A stretch of 56,973 bases of DNA from an uncultured Clostridia bacterium (GCA_947363605.1 CANAQK010000006.1:1-56973); one strand, 5' to 3'. Positions 1-8,446 are shown, counted from the stretch's first letter. Made by a program: numbers and translations. Notes: a model not told the origin generated them from the sequence alone.

Positions 1-19
1 CAACCGCAAAACATGGCAG

Positions 20-54
20 ATATTACTTCCGACCTTTCAGTTCGGAAGTAATAT
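20..54. terminator. Inverted repeat, possible terminator
   Basis: A perfect 13-bp stem (20-32 with 42-54) encloses a 9-nt loop. It lies downstream of the minus-strand gene ending at 104. The following T-run on the minus strand is weak, so termination is only possible. Confidence 0.5.
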
Positions 55-103
55 TTCTGAATCTGCACCCGGTTCATCGTTCGGCAAATTCAGAAGCAGC
101 TTG

Positions 104-451
104 TCAGCCATCTATCGAAAAATATTGTAAATGCTCGAACTCATCATCCAAAAATTCAAACGTAAAGATATGCGTATCATCAAATGACTGTTCAAAATAA
201 TTTACCTGCCCGTTATCGCAATCAATAACCGGCCTGCCCAGCTTCTCTTTTATTTCATCAGGGCTGAAGCTGCCAAAAACTTTTGTAATATCAGGCGTCA
301 TGAACTTTATAATCGAATTTAAATGCCTGACATATTTCTCGGATATTGCCTTTACCCGTTCCCTATAACCCTCTTCAGGTTCTTCATCCCAGGCAAAAAT
401 CAATCCGTTATACTCCAATGTAAACTGTTCGAACTCTTCATTAAATTCCAT
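104..451 (-). CDS. Small acidic hypothetical protein
   Basis: A 115-residue protein, strongly acidic, with no signal peptide or membrane segment. The ATG is preceded by a good AAAGGAG ribosome binding site on the minus strand. I do not recognise the family. Its small size and acidity resemble immunity-type or SUKH-like single-domain proteins, but there is no toxin partner in view and this is only an impression. It is followed by an inverted repeat near the window start and lies just downstream of the phosphoglucomutase gene, separated from it by a terminator. Confidence 0.7.
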   Translation of the reverse strand: MEFNEEFEQFTLEYNGLIFAWDEEPEEGYRERVKAISEKYVRHLNSIIKFMTPDITKVFGSFSPDEIKEKLGRPVIDCDNGQVNYFEQSFDDTHIFTFEFLDDEFEHLQYFSIDG

Positions 452-522
452 AGCGGACTCCTTTATAATTCCGGTTTGCGAAAGGTTTTATATTCTCCCT
501 TGAAAAGGGAATGAAAATAAAT

Positions 523-554
523 TCCCCTGTCATCCGGAAGGCGGATGACAGGGG
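523..554 (-). terminator. Terminator downstream of pgcA
   Basis: A perfect 13-bp stem (524-536 with 542-554) starts about 15 bp after the pgcA stop codon on the minus strand and is followed by a T-rich stretch in that direction. Confidence 0.75.
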
Positions 555-568
555 ATTCGCCGGATGGT

Positions 569-2287
569 TTAGAAGCCCATCACTTTGGTGAAATCGGCTT
601 TCAGTCCGTCCAGGAACTTGAGCGCATTTTCACGCGACGGGTCAATCGCGGTATAGTAAGCTTTGATCTTCGGCTCGGTGCCGGAAGGACGGAGGACAAC
701 GCTCGCCCCGTTTTCCAGGAAGAACGAAAGCACATCCGATTTCGGCAGGTCGATCACGGTTTCGCCGCCGTTTGCCAGATCCAGCGTCTTGCTTTCCAGA
801 TAGTCGCTGAAGGCAGTGACCTTCAAGCCCGCTAATTCTTTCGGCGGGTTGGTGCGGAGGCTCGTCATAATCTGTTTCATCTGCTCCATACCGGAAGCGC
901 CCTCGCAGGTGAAGGACTGCTGCTGATGGATATAGATGCCGTATTTTTCATAGATCGCATTGAGCGCGTCCAGAATCGAAACACCCTCCAGCTTGTAATG
1001 AGCCGCCATCTCGCAGATCAGCATCGACGCATTGACAGCGTCCTTATCCCGCACATAAGTACCGGAAAGATACCCATAACTTTCCTCAAAGCCGAAGATG
1101 TAGCGGCTTTCCTCGCCTTTTTCCTCCAGATAATGGATCTGTTCGCCGATGAATTTAAATCCGGTCAGGACGTCGATCACCCGGACGCCATAGTCTGCGG
1201 CAATCTTAGCGGCCAGCTCAGTGGTAACGATGGTCTTGACGGCAATCGGGTCTTTCGGCATTTTGCCGGAAGCGGTACGCTGTTTGCAGATATATTCAAT
1301 CAGCAAAGCGCCCACCTCGTTGCCGGTAATCAGCACATAGCGGCCTTCTTTGTCCGGTACGGCAATCCCTACGCGGTCGCAGTCGGGGTCGGTAGCCAGC
1401 AGCAAATCCGGTTTCTCTTTCTCGCAGAGCGCCAGGCCCAGCCGCATAGCCTCTTCAATTTCCGGGTTCGGGAAGGGGCAGGTGCGGAAGGTACCGTCTG
1501 GATTTTCCTGCTCGGGGACGATCACGATGTCCTCAATGCCTACCCGTTTCAGGATCTTGCGAACCGGGATGTTTCCGGTGCCGTTCAGGGGGGTATAAAC
1601 CACCTTCAGGCCGGCTTTCTTGCAGGCTTCGGTATCCAGGGATTCGCCCTGTACATGGTCGAGGAACTTCTCCTCTACCTCGGGTTTGATATACTCCACA
1701 CTGCCTTCCTCCAGGGCTTTTTCAAAGGGCAGCGTTTTTACTCCCTGGAAAATATCAATCTTATTGATTAAGCTGAGCACACGATCGGCAGCGTCTATCG
1801 TCAGCTGGCATCCATCCGGGCCATAAACCTTGTAGCCGTTGTATTTAGCGGGATTGTGGGAAGCCGTCACCATGATGCCGGCGTCACATTTCAGCTCCCG
1901 AACGGCAAACGACAGGCAGGGAGTAGGCATCAGCTGCGGGTAGATGTACGCTTTGATCCCATTAGCCGCCAAAACGCCGGCTGCTTCCCGCGCAAAAACA
2001 TCCGATTTAATCCGGGAGTCATAGCTGATTGCCACGCTCGGCGCATTACTTTCCTCATTGAGGTAATCCGCCAGCCCCTGCGTTGCTTTCCGAATGGTGT
2101 AGATATTCATCCGGTTGGTTCCCGCGCCGATTACGCCGCGGAGCCCGCCGGTGCCGAATTCCAGGTCACGGTAAAAACGGTCCTTGATCGCTTCGGTATC
2201 GCCTGCAACTGCCGCAAGCTCCGCATTTAAGTCCGCGTCCTCTAATTCCGTCCGAGTCCAGAGTTTGTAAGCTTCCATTTCCATCAT
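569..2287 (-). CDS. pgcA: Alpha-phosphoglucomutase (phosphohexomutase family)
   Basis: Interconverts glucose-1-phosphate and glucose-6-phosphate (possibly also mannose phosphates) in the cytosol, feeding UDP-glucose and cell-envelope glycan synthesis. At 572 residues it matches the usual PgcA length. Family marks are present in order: the phosphoserine loop TASHNP with Ser143, the metal-binding loop DPDCDR with Asp300, Asp302 and Asp304, the sugar-specificity loop GFEESYGY at 399-406, and the C-terminal phosphate-binding motif RPSGTEPK. The start has AAGGAG upstream. It follows the DUF4015-like gene on the minus strand, but that gene's stop lies 26 bp from the pgcA start, on its far side, so the physical order of transcription is pgcA after the DUF4015-like gene. 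Confidence 0.95.
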   Translation of the reverse strand: MMEMEAYKLWTRTELEDADLNAELAAVAGDTEAIKDRFYRDLEFGTGGLRGVIGAGTNRMNIYTIRKATQGLADYLNEESNAPSVAISYDSRIKSDVFAREAAGVLAANGIKAYIYPQLMPTPCLSFAVRELKCDAGIMVTASHNPAKYNGYKVYGPDGCQLTIDAADRVLSLINKIDIFQGVKTLPFEKALEEGSVEYIKPEVEEKFLDHVQGESLDTEACKKAGLKVVYTPLNGTGNIPVRKILKRVGIEDIVIVPEQENPDGTFRTCPFPNPEIEEAMRLGLALCEKEKPDLLLATDPDCDRVGIAVPDKEGRYVLITGNEVGALLIEYICKQRTASGKMPKDPIAVKTIVTTELAAKIAADYGVRVIDVLTGFKFIGEQIHYLEEKGEESRYIFGFEESYGYLSGTYVRDKDAVNASMLICEMAAHYKLEGVSILDALNAIYEKYGIYIHQQQSFTCEGASGMEQMKQIMTSLRTNPPKELAGLKVTAFSDYLESKTLDLANGGETVIDLPKSDVLSFFLENGASVVLRPSGTEPKIKAYYTAIDPSRENALKFLDGLKADFTKVMGF

Positions 2288-2313
2288 AACTAAAACACTC
2301 CTTCATTCTATTG

Positions 2314-3480
2314 CTATATGACGAGATAACTGTCATACCCGCGTGCGTCCAGCAGCTCTTCCAGAGCCTCCGTATCCGATCCCCGCAGGATCAAAACGGC
2401 GTTTTCACCTGTCCCATCCAGCAGCTCGCCCGCAATTTCCAGTGGATCCAACGCAGTTTCCACCCCGCCCCGAAGCTTCGGAAGAAGCTTGGTCCGGCGT
2501 TCCCGGATAGAATCCAGCGAGATCAGCGCACCGTAGTCCGCCCCTTCCAAGCTCTGGAAAAACGCGGCGGCATCCCCTTCAAAAAGGGTCGCCTGCTCTG
2601 CCAGGTCAATGCAGTTCAGCACCTGTGTTTCCCCGGCTGCCTCCTGAATCTCTGCCAGTGTCTGCCGTAGGATTTCCTCCTGGGAGGTAAAGGGATTGAT
2701 CGGATTCATGTCTTTCGTATTTTTCGTTGGGAAATTCAAATTAGTCAGCAGGATGATATCCATGCCGCGGCTGTGAAGTTCCGCCGCCAGCTCGGAAAGA
2801 TAAGCCCGGGTGTTCTCCATATAAGGGTTCAGCCAGGGCTTCCCGCCCTGATCCTTGGAGTTATCCATCCAGTTGGTATTGGTCTGGTTCCCGAAGGCAA
2901 ACGAATTCCGGTTCCGCAGATGCGCCGCTTTCGGATCCTTCAGTGCAGAAACCTGCGCCGCCGTTTTCAGCCCGGCCTCCCGCGCTGCTGCGACCAGAGG
3001 GTCCAATGCGGCCGGCTGGCTGTCAATGGCGCCGTACACCTGCGCCTTTTCATTTGCGGTATCATACAGGAGGAAGCCCTCCTCGGTTTTCAGCTCAAAT
3101 AAAACAATTTCCGCACCTTCTGCCCGAATCGCACCCATTTTCGCTTCCAGGGCTTCCCCTGTCAGGCGCAGTTCTTCCTCCGAAAGCTTCCGGACTCTGC
3201 CGAACGGTTCGGCAGGCGGCGGTTCCTCCTGAGAAGAAACGCTTTCTTCCGGATCAGAAGAAGGCTCCTCCTGGGGCAGACTGGACGGGGATAAATCCGA
3301 AGAAGGCTTCGGCGCATCCGGCCCAAACCGGATTGACCACTCCCGGCTGAAAATAAAACCAAAGCCAACCAACGCCAGGATCAAAAACAAATACAGCAGG
3401 CCGCGGAATACACGGCCACCCTTAGACCTGCTTTTTTTGTAGATATTTTTGGTTCGGATTACTTTCCGAGCCCTCGCCAT
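2314..3480 (-). CDS. Membrane-anchored DUF4015-like putative glycoside hydrolase
   Basis: A 388-residue protein with a basic N-terminus, one membrane segment at about 26-46, and a Ser/Pro/Glu-rich linker to about residue 95. An extracytoplasmic domain follows that looks like a TIM barrel. The stretch WLNPY...LSELAAELHSRGMDII...NFP resembles the DUF4015 (COG1306-type) pattern of putative glycoside hydrolases. In typical members the second strand carries an FDYIRFP-like motif; here it is degraded to LTNLNFP, so the usual acidic residue is missing and catalysis is doubtful. It is 26 bp from pgcA, suggesting co-transcription with a sugar-nucleotide supply gene and a cell-wall role. The substrate is unknown. 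Confidence 0.6.
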   Translation of the reverse strand: MARARKVIRTKNIYKKSRSKGGRVFRGLLYLFLILALVGFGFIFSREWSIRFGPDAPKPSSDLSPSSLPQEEPSSDPEESVSSQEEPPPAEPFGRVRKLSEEELRLTGEALEAKMGAIRAEGAEIVLFELKTEEGFLLYDTANEKAQVYGAIDSQPAALDPLVAAAREAGLKTAAQVSALKDPKAAHLRNRNSFAFGNQTNTNWMDNSKDQGGKPWLNPYMENTRAYLSELAAELHSRGMDIILLTNLNFPTKNTKDMNPINPFTSQEEILRQTLAEIQEAAGETQVLNCIDLAEQATLFEGDAAAFFQSLEGADYGALISLDSIRERRTKLLPKLRGGVETALDPLEIAGELLDGTGENAVLILRGSDTEALEELLDARGYDSYLVI

Positions 3481-3709
3481 GGACAGTCACTCCTTACCGC
3501 TTTCCCGAAAATTACTCTTTATTCTTTGCGGCCCATTCCTGCGAAAAGGGTCCTGTTCGGGGCTGATGAAGCCGCCCCTGCCTTAACCCTACATACGCTT
3601 CGCGTACTGGCATCGCTGTGCGCTGCCCTATCTTATTGAAAATTCATTCCATCTATCTAACCCTATTGATGATTGTCAAAACCTTTCCTAAAAACCGTAT
3701 GGATTCTAG

Positions 3710-3866
3710 GAACCTGTATTCACAATCAGAGGATGCCGGATGCCCGAGGGTTTTTTCGGGCAGGCAAGGCCATTTTTTGCAGGCATACTTGCCGTATGGC
3801 AAGGAAAATGAACGCAGTCTGTATGAAAAAGCACCGGGCAGGTCGTGTTCGATCGTTGTGAGGTTC
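3710..3866 (+). mobile_element. MITE-1 copy a
   Basis: Begins GAACCTGTATTCACAA and ends TTGTGAGGTTCT. The right terminal repeat has lost a few bases compared with other copies. It has the family core (GATGCCGGATGCCCGAGG, CGTATGGCAAG, GAACGCAGT). It codes for no protein. Confidence 0.8.
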
Positions 3867-3908
3867 TAAGATTCCTGCGATAAATCCACCGCAGAAACAG
3901 CCCGGTTT

Positions 3909-4053
3909 TATGGTCGGCACACCCTCAAATTGGATATCGATTTGAGGGTCAGGCTTTGCCTGTTCGCGCATAAAATGCGCTGTGCGCCGTCTATGAAGCC
4001 CTGCCGCAGTGTTGAAAAGAAGCCATTGCTTCTTTTCAAGTGCGTTGACTATA
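3909..4053 (+). mobile_element. MITE-2 copy a
   Basis: Runs from TATGGTC (one mismatch to TATAGTC) to GACTATA, with the family landmarks GGCACACCCTCAAAT, GCGCCGTCTATGAAGC and the hairpin AAAAGAAGCC/TTCTTTT. Together with MITE-1 copy a it fills most of the gene-free stretch 3481-4187; I see no gene in the remainder. Confidence 0.85.
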
Positions 4054-4187
4054 ACTTTCACAGGCGCATTTGCATTTTTTAAGTGTATGATGATATCATA
4101 CCACAAAAAAAGGAATCCTGCAAGCAACCCGACGAATCTTCTTATATTTTTCTTTCTAAAGTTAGTAAAAAAGTCGAATTCCCACCT

Positions 4188-4817
4188 TTAGAAGGGTAGG
4201 GTATGCCCGATCAGCCCATACAGGGCCAACGAAATAATACCGATATAGATCAGCGTAATCGGGAACCCGCGGAAAGCAGGCGGGATATCCTCCGAGTTCA
4301 GGCGCTCCGACGCAATCGAGATCAAGTAAGCCGCAAAGGTAAACCCAATCGCCGAGCCGACCCCAAAGCCCAGGTAAACACCGAAACCGGCAAAGGGGAT
4401 CCCCGTCGCCAGCAGCAGCGCACCCAGTACCGCACAGTTGAACGCAGACACATGGATCAGCTGGAGGATTTCTTCCCTCCGTTTGTGTACCAGACTCCGG
4501 GTTAAAAGCAACGCCCCCACATAAACCACACCGATAATGGCCACAAAAACCGGAGGTACGATATAATAAGAAAAACTCAGCCCTTTCAAAAAGGGATAGA
4601 CCAAATAGGTCAGAACCGAAGCCGCCGCCATAATCAGGGTCATCACGCCGCCGAACAGGAAAATATTATACTTTTTGCGGATGACGTACAGCGCCGTCGA
4701 TGTACCAAGGGCCCGGGAAAAAATCGTGTTTTCCAAGAAAATGGCAATCAACGCATAGGTGAACATCTCCTGGAAAAAGGTGAATACGACCTCAAAAAAG
4801 CTGTTCAGTGCAGACAC
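4188..4817 (-). CDS. RnfA/NqrE-like membrane protein, altered cluster site
   Basis: A six-helix membrane protein of 209 residues with the RnfA/NqrE fold. Family landmarks are ENTIFSRALG near residues 29-38, FNCAVLG at 126-132, and the C-terminal IPPAFRGFPI. In Rnf/Nqr, RnfA and RnfE each give two cysteines to an intramembrane 2Fe-2S cluster. Here the first motif (normally LGICPFLG) reads LGTSTALY at 37-44 with no cysteine; only Cys128 of the second motif remains. The gene starts with GTG close to an AAGGGGG site; an internal ATG at residue 18 would also give a normal RnfA length. It is the last of three genes, 4 bp after the RnfE-like gene. Electron transfer through this subunit is therefore doubtful. 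Confidence 0.85.
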   Translation of the reverse strand: MSALNSFFEVVFTFFQEMFTYALIAIFLENTIFSRALGTSTALYVIRKKYNIFLFGGVMTLIMAAASVLTYLVYPFLKGLSFSYYIVPPVFVAIIGVVYVGALLLTRSLVHKRREEILQLIHVSAFNCAVLGALLLATGIPFAGFGVYLGFGVGSAIGFTFAAYLISIASERLNSEDIPPAFRGFPITLIYIGIISLALYGLIGHTLPF

Positions 4818-4821
4818 CCCC

Positions 4822-5496
4822 TTATTTCTGCTGCAGTGAAGCGAGAAATTCTTCCCGCTGTTCGGATTTCCGGGGCCGCGGGTTTTCCAGCCGTCCCCGG
4901 ATTTTTTTTACCAAGGCTGCCAGCAGCCCGATCAGGAAAAAGCCCGTAAAGGGCAGGGCCGCCGCCGGAACACTGAAACTGCCCTCTGCTGTTCGTGTAA
5001 GGGAAAACCCATTGGCCAGCCATTCCCGGCACAGCCCCACCAGCAGGATCACCAGCAGGAATCCCAGCACATTGGAAAACAAATCGCCTATCATTCTCCC
5101 GAAAGTAGGGTGTTGGTGAAAACGGGTTTCACTTTTCACCACAATCAGCGAATTGGCCACCAGCAGCGGCAGGAATACGCCGATATTGACAACCGATTCC
5201 GCAAACATCCAGTCCATCATCATCGCTGTCGGCACGAATACCGCGCAGGCCAGCAGTGCATAAAAAATCACCCGGAAAACATACGGGATTTTCTGGGGCA
5301 GAAGCGACGAAAGGAATACCGTAATAAAGGTGATCAGGGCAAAGGATACCCCGAGGATCAGGGCATTTTGGACATTATAGGCGGCAACCACAATCGGCGC
5401 CAGCACCAGCCCCCGTTCCAGCACCGGGTTATGCAGGATAAAAGCAAACAAACGGTCCAGGAACGGCTGGTTCCGCTGATAAAAGGTTCTACGCAT
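4822..5496 (-). CDS. RnfE/NqrD-like membrane protein lacking cluster cysteines
   Basis: A 224-residue six-helix protein of the RnfE/NqrD family, recognised by HNPVLERGLVLAP at 22-34 and GVFLPLLVANSLIVVKSE at 106-123. In canonical RnfE these positions read NPV..LGLCP and FIPLIVVNCIILGRAEA, and both cysteines bind the intramembrane 2Fe-2S cluster. Here they are Ala33 and Ser116. The only nearby cysteine, Cys84, is not at an equivalent site. The gene overlaps the RnfD-like gene by 8 bp and is followed after 4 bp by the RnfA-like gene, so the three are translated together. The fold is clear; the electron-transfer function is not. Confidence 0.85.
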   Translation of the reverse strand: MRRTFYQRNQPFLDRLFAFILHNPVLERGLVLAPIVVAAYNVQNALILGVSFALITFITVFLSSLLPQKIPYVFRVIFYALLACAVFVPTAMMMDWMFAESVVNIGVFLPLLVANSLIVVKSETRFHQHPTFGRMIGDLFSNVLGFLLVILLVGLCREWLANGFSLTRTAEGSFSVPAAALPFTGFFLIGLLAALVKKIRGRLENPRPRKSEQREEFLASLQQK

Positions 5497-6550
5497 TCGG
5501 CTTTCCTCCCTTCCCGGGCAAATCCCCTGCTGGTGCAGTATCGGCGTTGATGATCGTCACTTTCAGCTTTGGCTCCTGCCGCATCCGCTTCCAGCCGGCC
5601 CGGAGCATCGTTGACCAGCGGTCGCAGGAGGTGGAGAACAGGTTGGCCAGCAGAATGGCATAGACGATCTCCAAATCCATAGCACCGATGTGACGCAGGA
5701 CCATCACCAGCAGCCCCAGCAAAAGCCCGTAATACACCTGCCCGCCTTTGGTCCGGGGAAGGGTAGCCGGATCATTCGCCATAAAAATGCTGCCGAACAC
5801 CATGCCGCCCGAGGCAAACTCAAAAATAACCGACGCCTTCCTTCCTGAAACCAGCCGGGGGGAAAACACCGCGACCAGGAAAATGACCAGGTACATGGAA
5901 AAAACCACCCGGGGGGAAACTTTTTTCCGGAGCAGAAGGTAAAACAGGCAGCAGCCCAGCACAATCATGCAGGTCGCACCCATCGGTCCCGAAAACTTGC
6001 CCAGCAGAATATCAAAATAATCAATCTGGGGGGTGCCGTTTACACGCAGAAAGCTTTCAATTGAGCCGGAATACTGGTACAGCGCAGGGTCGCTGATCCC
6101 TTGCGTCGTCAGCGGGATGGGATAATGCAGGACCTGCCCGGGCCAGCAGATCGCGCAGAAAGCAACCCCCACCGCCGCCGGGTTAAAAATATTCTTCCCC
6201 GTTCCGCCAAAAGGATGCTTGGCAATGCACAATCCCAGCACCACGCTCACCCCGGTAATCCAAAGCGGGGCGCTTACCGGCATCAGCATCACTGTGCTCA
6301 GGGCGGTTACCATCCAGGAGAAGTCCCCGGCGGGGATCCTCTTTTCCCCGCAAAGCCGCACCCCGATATATTCTGCCGCCAATCCCGCCAGCACAGCCGT
6401 CAGGGCGTGCCAAAGGGTACGCACACCAAAAAGGTAAAGCGGCATCACCAGCAGCGCCAGCAGCGTTACCGTCACATCCAGATAAGGGGAGGACGGCTTC
6501 GGCGGCTGGGCCGGGACCGTAAAAGATTTGGAAATTGATGTCTGTTGCAT
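5489..6550 (-). CDS. RnfD/NqrB-like membrane protein
   Basis: A 353-residue polytopic protein of the RnfD/NqrB family. The hallmark KHPFGGTGKNIFNPAAVG at 111-128 matches the family FGG.G.N.FNPA signature. SGPMGATC at 187-194 aligns with the covalent flavin site (S-G-A-T in many, GETS in clostridial RnfD), and the likely acceptor Thr193 is kept, although the preceding residues differ. The loop AFMA.D..T..TKGGQ-like segment (ANDPATLPRTKGGQ) is also present. First gene of the D-E-A trio. No rnfC, rnfG or rnfB is next to it; usual clostridial clusters are rnfCDGEAB. No ApbE flavin transferase is in the window. Confidence 0.88.
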   Translation of the reverse strand: MQQTSISKSFTVPAQPPKPSSPYLDVTVTLLALLVMPLYLFGVRTLWHALTAVLAGLAAEYIGVRLCGEKRIPAGDFSWMVTALSTVMLMPVSAPLWITGVSVVLGLCIAKHPFGGTGKNIFNPAAVGVAFCAICWPGQVLHYPIPLTTQGISDPALYQYSGSIESFLRVNGTPQIDYFDILLGKFSGPMGATCMIVLGCCLFYLLLRKKVSPRVVFSMYLVIFLVAVFSPRLVSGRKASVIFEFASGGMVFGSIFMANDPATLPRTKGGQVYYGLLLGLLVMVLRHIGAMDLEIVYAILLANLFSTSCDRWSTMLRAGWKRMRQEPKLKVTIINADTAPAGDLPGKGGKPNA

Positions 6551-6660
6551 ACATGCTCCATTCCGCCGGCAGCCGACGCCGGCTTAATCGTTTTGATTCA
6601 CCCGGCCTTTCCGGCAGTGATGAAGCCGCCGGCCGGTTCATATAATCAGAATATCCGCAG

Positions 6661-6805
6661 TATAGTCGGCACACCCTCAAATCGATACCCGATTGGAGGG
6701 GCAGGCTTTGCCTGTTCGCGCATAAAACGCGCCATGCGCCGTCTATGAAGCCCTACCGCAGTGTTGAAAAGAAGCCAATGCTTCTTTTCAAGTGCGTTGA
6801 CTATA
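6661..6805 (+). mobile_element. MITE-2 copy b, abutting mecA
   Basis: Perfect TATAGTC/GACTATA ends and all family landmarks. The right end lies 14 bp before the TTG start of the MecA-like gene, so the natural promoter of that gene must lie inside or upstream of the element. Confidence 0.88.
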
Positions 6806-6819
6806 AAGGGGGATTCCTA

Positions 6820-7410
6820 TTGCATATTGAAACGCTCGACGAAAAAACCATCAAGCTGGTGCTCTCCAGCCGGGATATGGCGGGTCTCGGCATTACTTAT
6901 GAGGAAATGGATTATCAAAATCCCCAGACCCGGCGGGTTGTCCGCCAGCTTCTGGAAGAGATCCGGCTTCAGACAGGTGCCGACTGCTCCAGCGGGAAGC
7001 TGTTTATCGAAGCCTTCCCCTACGCAGACGGCGGCTGTATCCTTTATCTGAACCTGCTGGAACAAACCGGGCGGAATGCTTCAAAGCACAGCTTTGACAC
7101 CCCGCTGATCTTTGCTTTTCCCGAAGCGGAAACCTTGGCACAGCTCTGCTGCCGGCTCAACCGGCACTTCGGCCATGCCATCCTGAAAACCTCCCTGTAT
7201 TCCCACCAAGGGCAGTATCTCCTGCTGGTCTATACCTATTTCCGGATGGACCGTGAAATCCGCCGCCTGCTGGAAGAATACGGGCAGTTTTACGGGAAAG
7301 GGGCGGTCTGTTCCGCAGCAGTCAAGGAGCATGGCACACTCCTGCTGGAAGAAGACGCCATGCAGCAGTTCGCCCGCTATCTATCGCCGCCGGGGGAAGC
7401 CCTGTCCTAA
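6820..7410 (+). CDS. mecA: MecA-like adaptor protein for ClpC
   Basis: Probable adaptor that delivers proteins to the ClpCP protease; in Bacillus MecA targets ComK and in Clostridia the targets are less clear. The N-terminal part (HIETLDEKTIKLVLSSRDM...GITYEEM) matches the MecA substrate-recognition domain. The C-terminal part (PEAETLAQLC.., SLYSHQGQYLLLV, LLEEYG, KEHGTLLLEEDA) matches the ClpC-binding domain. I chose TTG at 6820, which has AAAGGGGG 7 bp upstream and yields a normal MecA N-terminus (196 residues). An in-frame ATG at 6745 lies inside MITE-2 and would add 25 residues of repeat-encoded sequence. The stop is followed at once by MITE-1 copy b. Confidence 0.82.
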   Translation: MHIETLDEKTIKLVLSSRDMAGLGITYEEMDYQNPQTRRVVRQLLEEIRLQTGADCSSGKLFIEAFPYADGGCILYLNLLEQTGRNASKHSFDTPLIFAFPEAETLAQLCCRLNRHFGHAILKTSLYSHQGQYLLLVYTYFRMDREIRRLLEEYGQFYGKGAVCSAAVKEHGTLLLEEDAMQQFARYLSPPGEALS

Positions 7411-7564
7411 GAACCTGTATTCACAACCAGAAAACACGGTCTGGCGGGCCCTTTTCCTGGCATACGGCATTCATTGTTCTCGCCATACGTTAGTATGACC
7501 ACAAAGAACCGCCTTGCCTGCCGGGAAACCCCCTCGGCCATCCCCGGATATGAATACAGGTTCT
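7410..7564 (-). mobile_element. MITE-1 copy b between convergent genes
   Basis: Starts AGAACCTGTATTCACAACC and ends TGAATACAGGTTCT. Its left end overlaps the TAA stop of mecA by one base, and its right end overlaps the TAG stop of rpe. It fills the whole space between the two convergent genes and probably serves as their shared terminator region. Confidence 0.85.
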
Positions 7565-8222
7565 AGCATTGGCGCAGCAACTCCACCTGTGCGGCAGGAT
7601 CCTCATGCCCAAAAATAAACGAACCCGCCACCAGCACATCCGCGCCAGCTTCCGCACAAAGACGGCCGGTCTCCGCTTTGACACCTCCGTCCACCTGCAC
7701 CAGCAGGTCCGGATTGCCCGAACGGTCCACGATCTCCCGTACCTCCCGCAGCTTGGGAAGCATTTCATACATAAATGCCTGCCCGCCGAATCCCGGCTCC
7801 ACGGTCATCACCAGCACCATGTCCAGCTGGCTGAGATAGGGCGTCAGCGCGCTGGCCGGTGTTCCCGGCTTGATGGCCAGGCCTGCTTTCTTCCCATACC
7901 GCCGGATCTTATCAATCACATGGGACGGATCGGAATCCGATTCCAAGTGAAAGCAGATCAGATCCGCACCGGCACGGGCAAATTCCCCGGCATAAAACAG
8001 CGGGTTGCTGATCATCAGATGGACATCAAGCACGTGGCGGGTAACCTGCCGCAGTGAACGGATTACCGACGGCCCGATGGTCAGATTGGGGACAAAATGC
8101 CCGTCCATCACATCCAAATGCAGCCATTCCGCATTTTGCACCCGTTCGATTTCCCGCTGGAGATTGGCAAAGTCGGCAGACAGGATCGAAGGGGAGATAA
8201 TTTTTTCCAAACAGGGCTCCAT
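7563..8222 (-). CDS. rpe: Ribulose-phosphate 3-epimerase
   Basis: Interconverts D-ribulose-5-phosphate and D-xylulose-5-phosphate in the pentose phosphate pathway. The 219-residue TIM barrel carries the family motifs ISPSILSADFANL, HLDVMDGHFVPNLTIGP, MTVEPGFGGQ and VDGGV, which include the metal-binding histidines and catalytic aspartates. The TAG stop codon reads into the end of MITE-1 (TGC TAG AAC), so the last residues may have been set by the insertion. The gene is alone, diverging from the AEC transporter gene. Confidence 0.95.
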   Translation of the reverse strand: MEPCLEKIISPSILSADFANLQREIERVQNAEWLHLDVMDGHFVPNLTIGPSVIRSLRQVTRHVLDVHLMISNPLFYAGEFARAGADLICFHLESDSDPSHVIDKIRRYGKKAGLAIKPGTPASALTPYLSQLDMVLVMTVEPGFGGQAFMYEMLPKLREVREIVDRSGNPDLLVQVDGGVKAETGRLCAEAGADVLVAGSFIFGHEDPAAQVELLRQC

Positions 8223-8446
8223 TCTCCGGCAGAAGGTCCGTTGGTTCCCCCCTGCTGCCGGATACAGGGAGAAGCCGGCTTATTCTTGTGCATACTGTTC
8301 TTCATCGATACAAAATCCGCACATAGGCGGACAGGTTCAGCTTTATTGTACTCGATTCGCCTTTCTCCGTCAAGTTTTCCGGCATTTTTTACCCCAAACT
8401 TTCATAAATCCCTCCCTGTTTTCTGCACACAGCTTCAGAAAAAGGA

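Noticed and set aside
926..1771. Long plus-strand open frame of 281 codons opposite pgcA
   Set aside because: It is antisense to a clearly conserved enzyme in GC-rich DNA; no ribosome site and no recognisable protein features.
3726..4127. Open frames made of MITE-1/MITE-2 sequence (also at 9369, 10081, 29605, 56762)
   Set aside because: They recur only because the repeat is repeated; the frames shift between copies and have no ribosome site.
4188..6550. Plain annotation as a working Rnf complex
   Set aside because: Three of four cluster cysteines and three of six subunits are missing, so the standard function should not be carried over.
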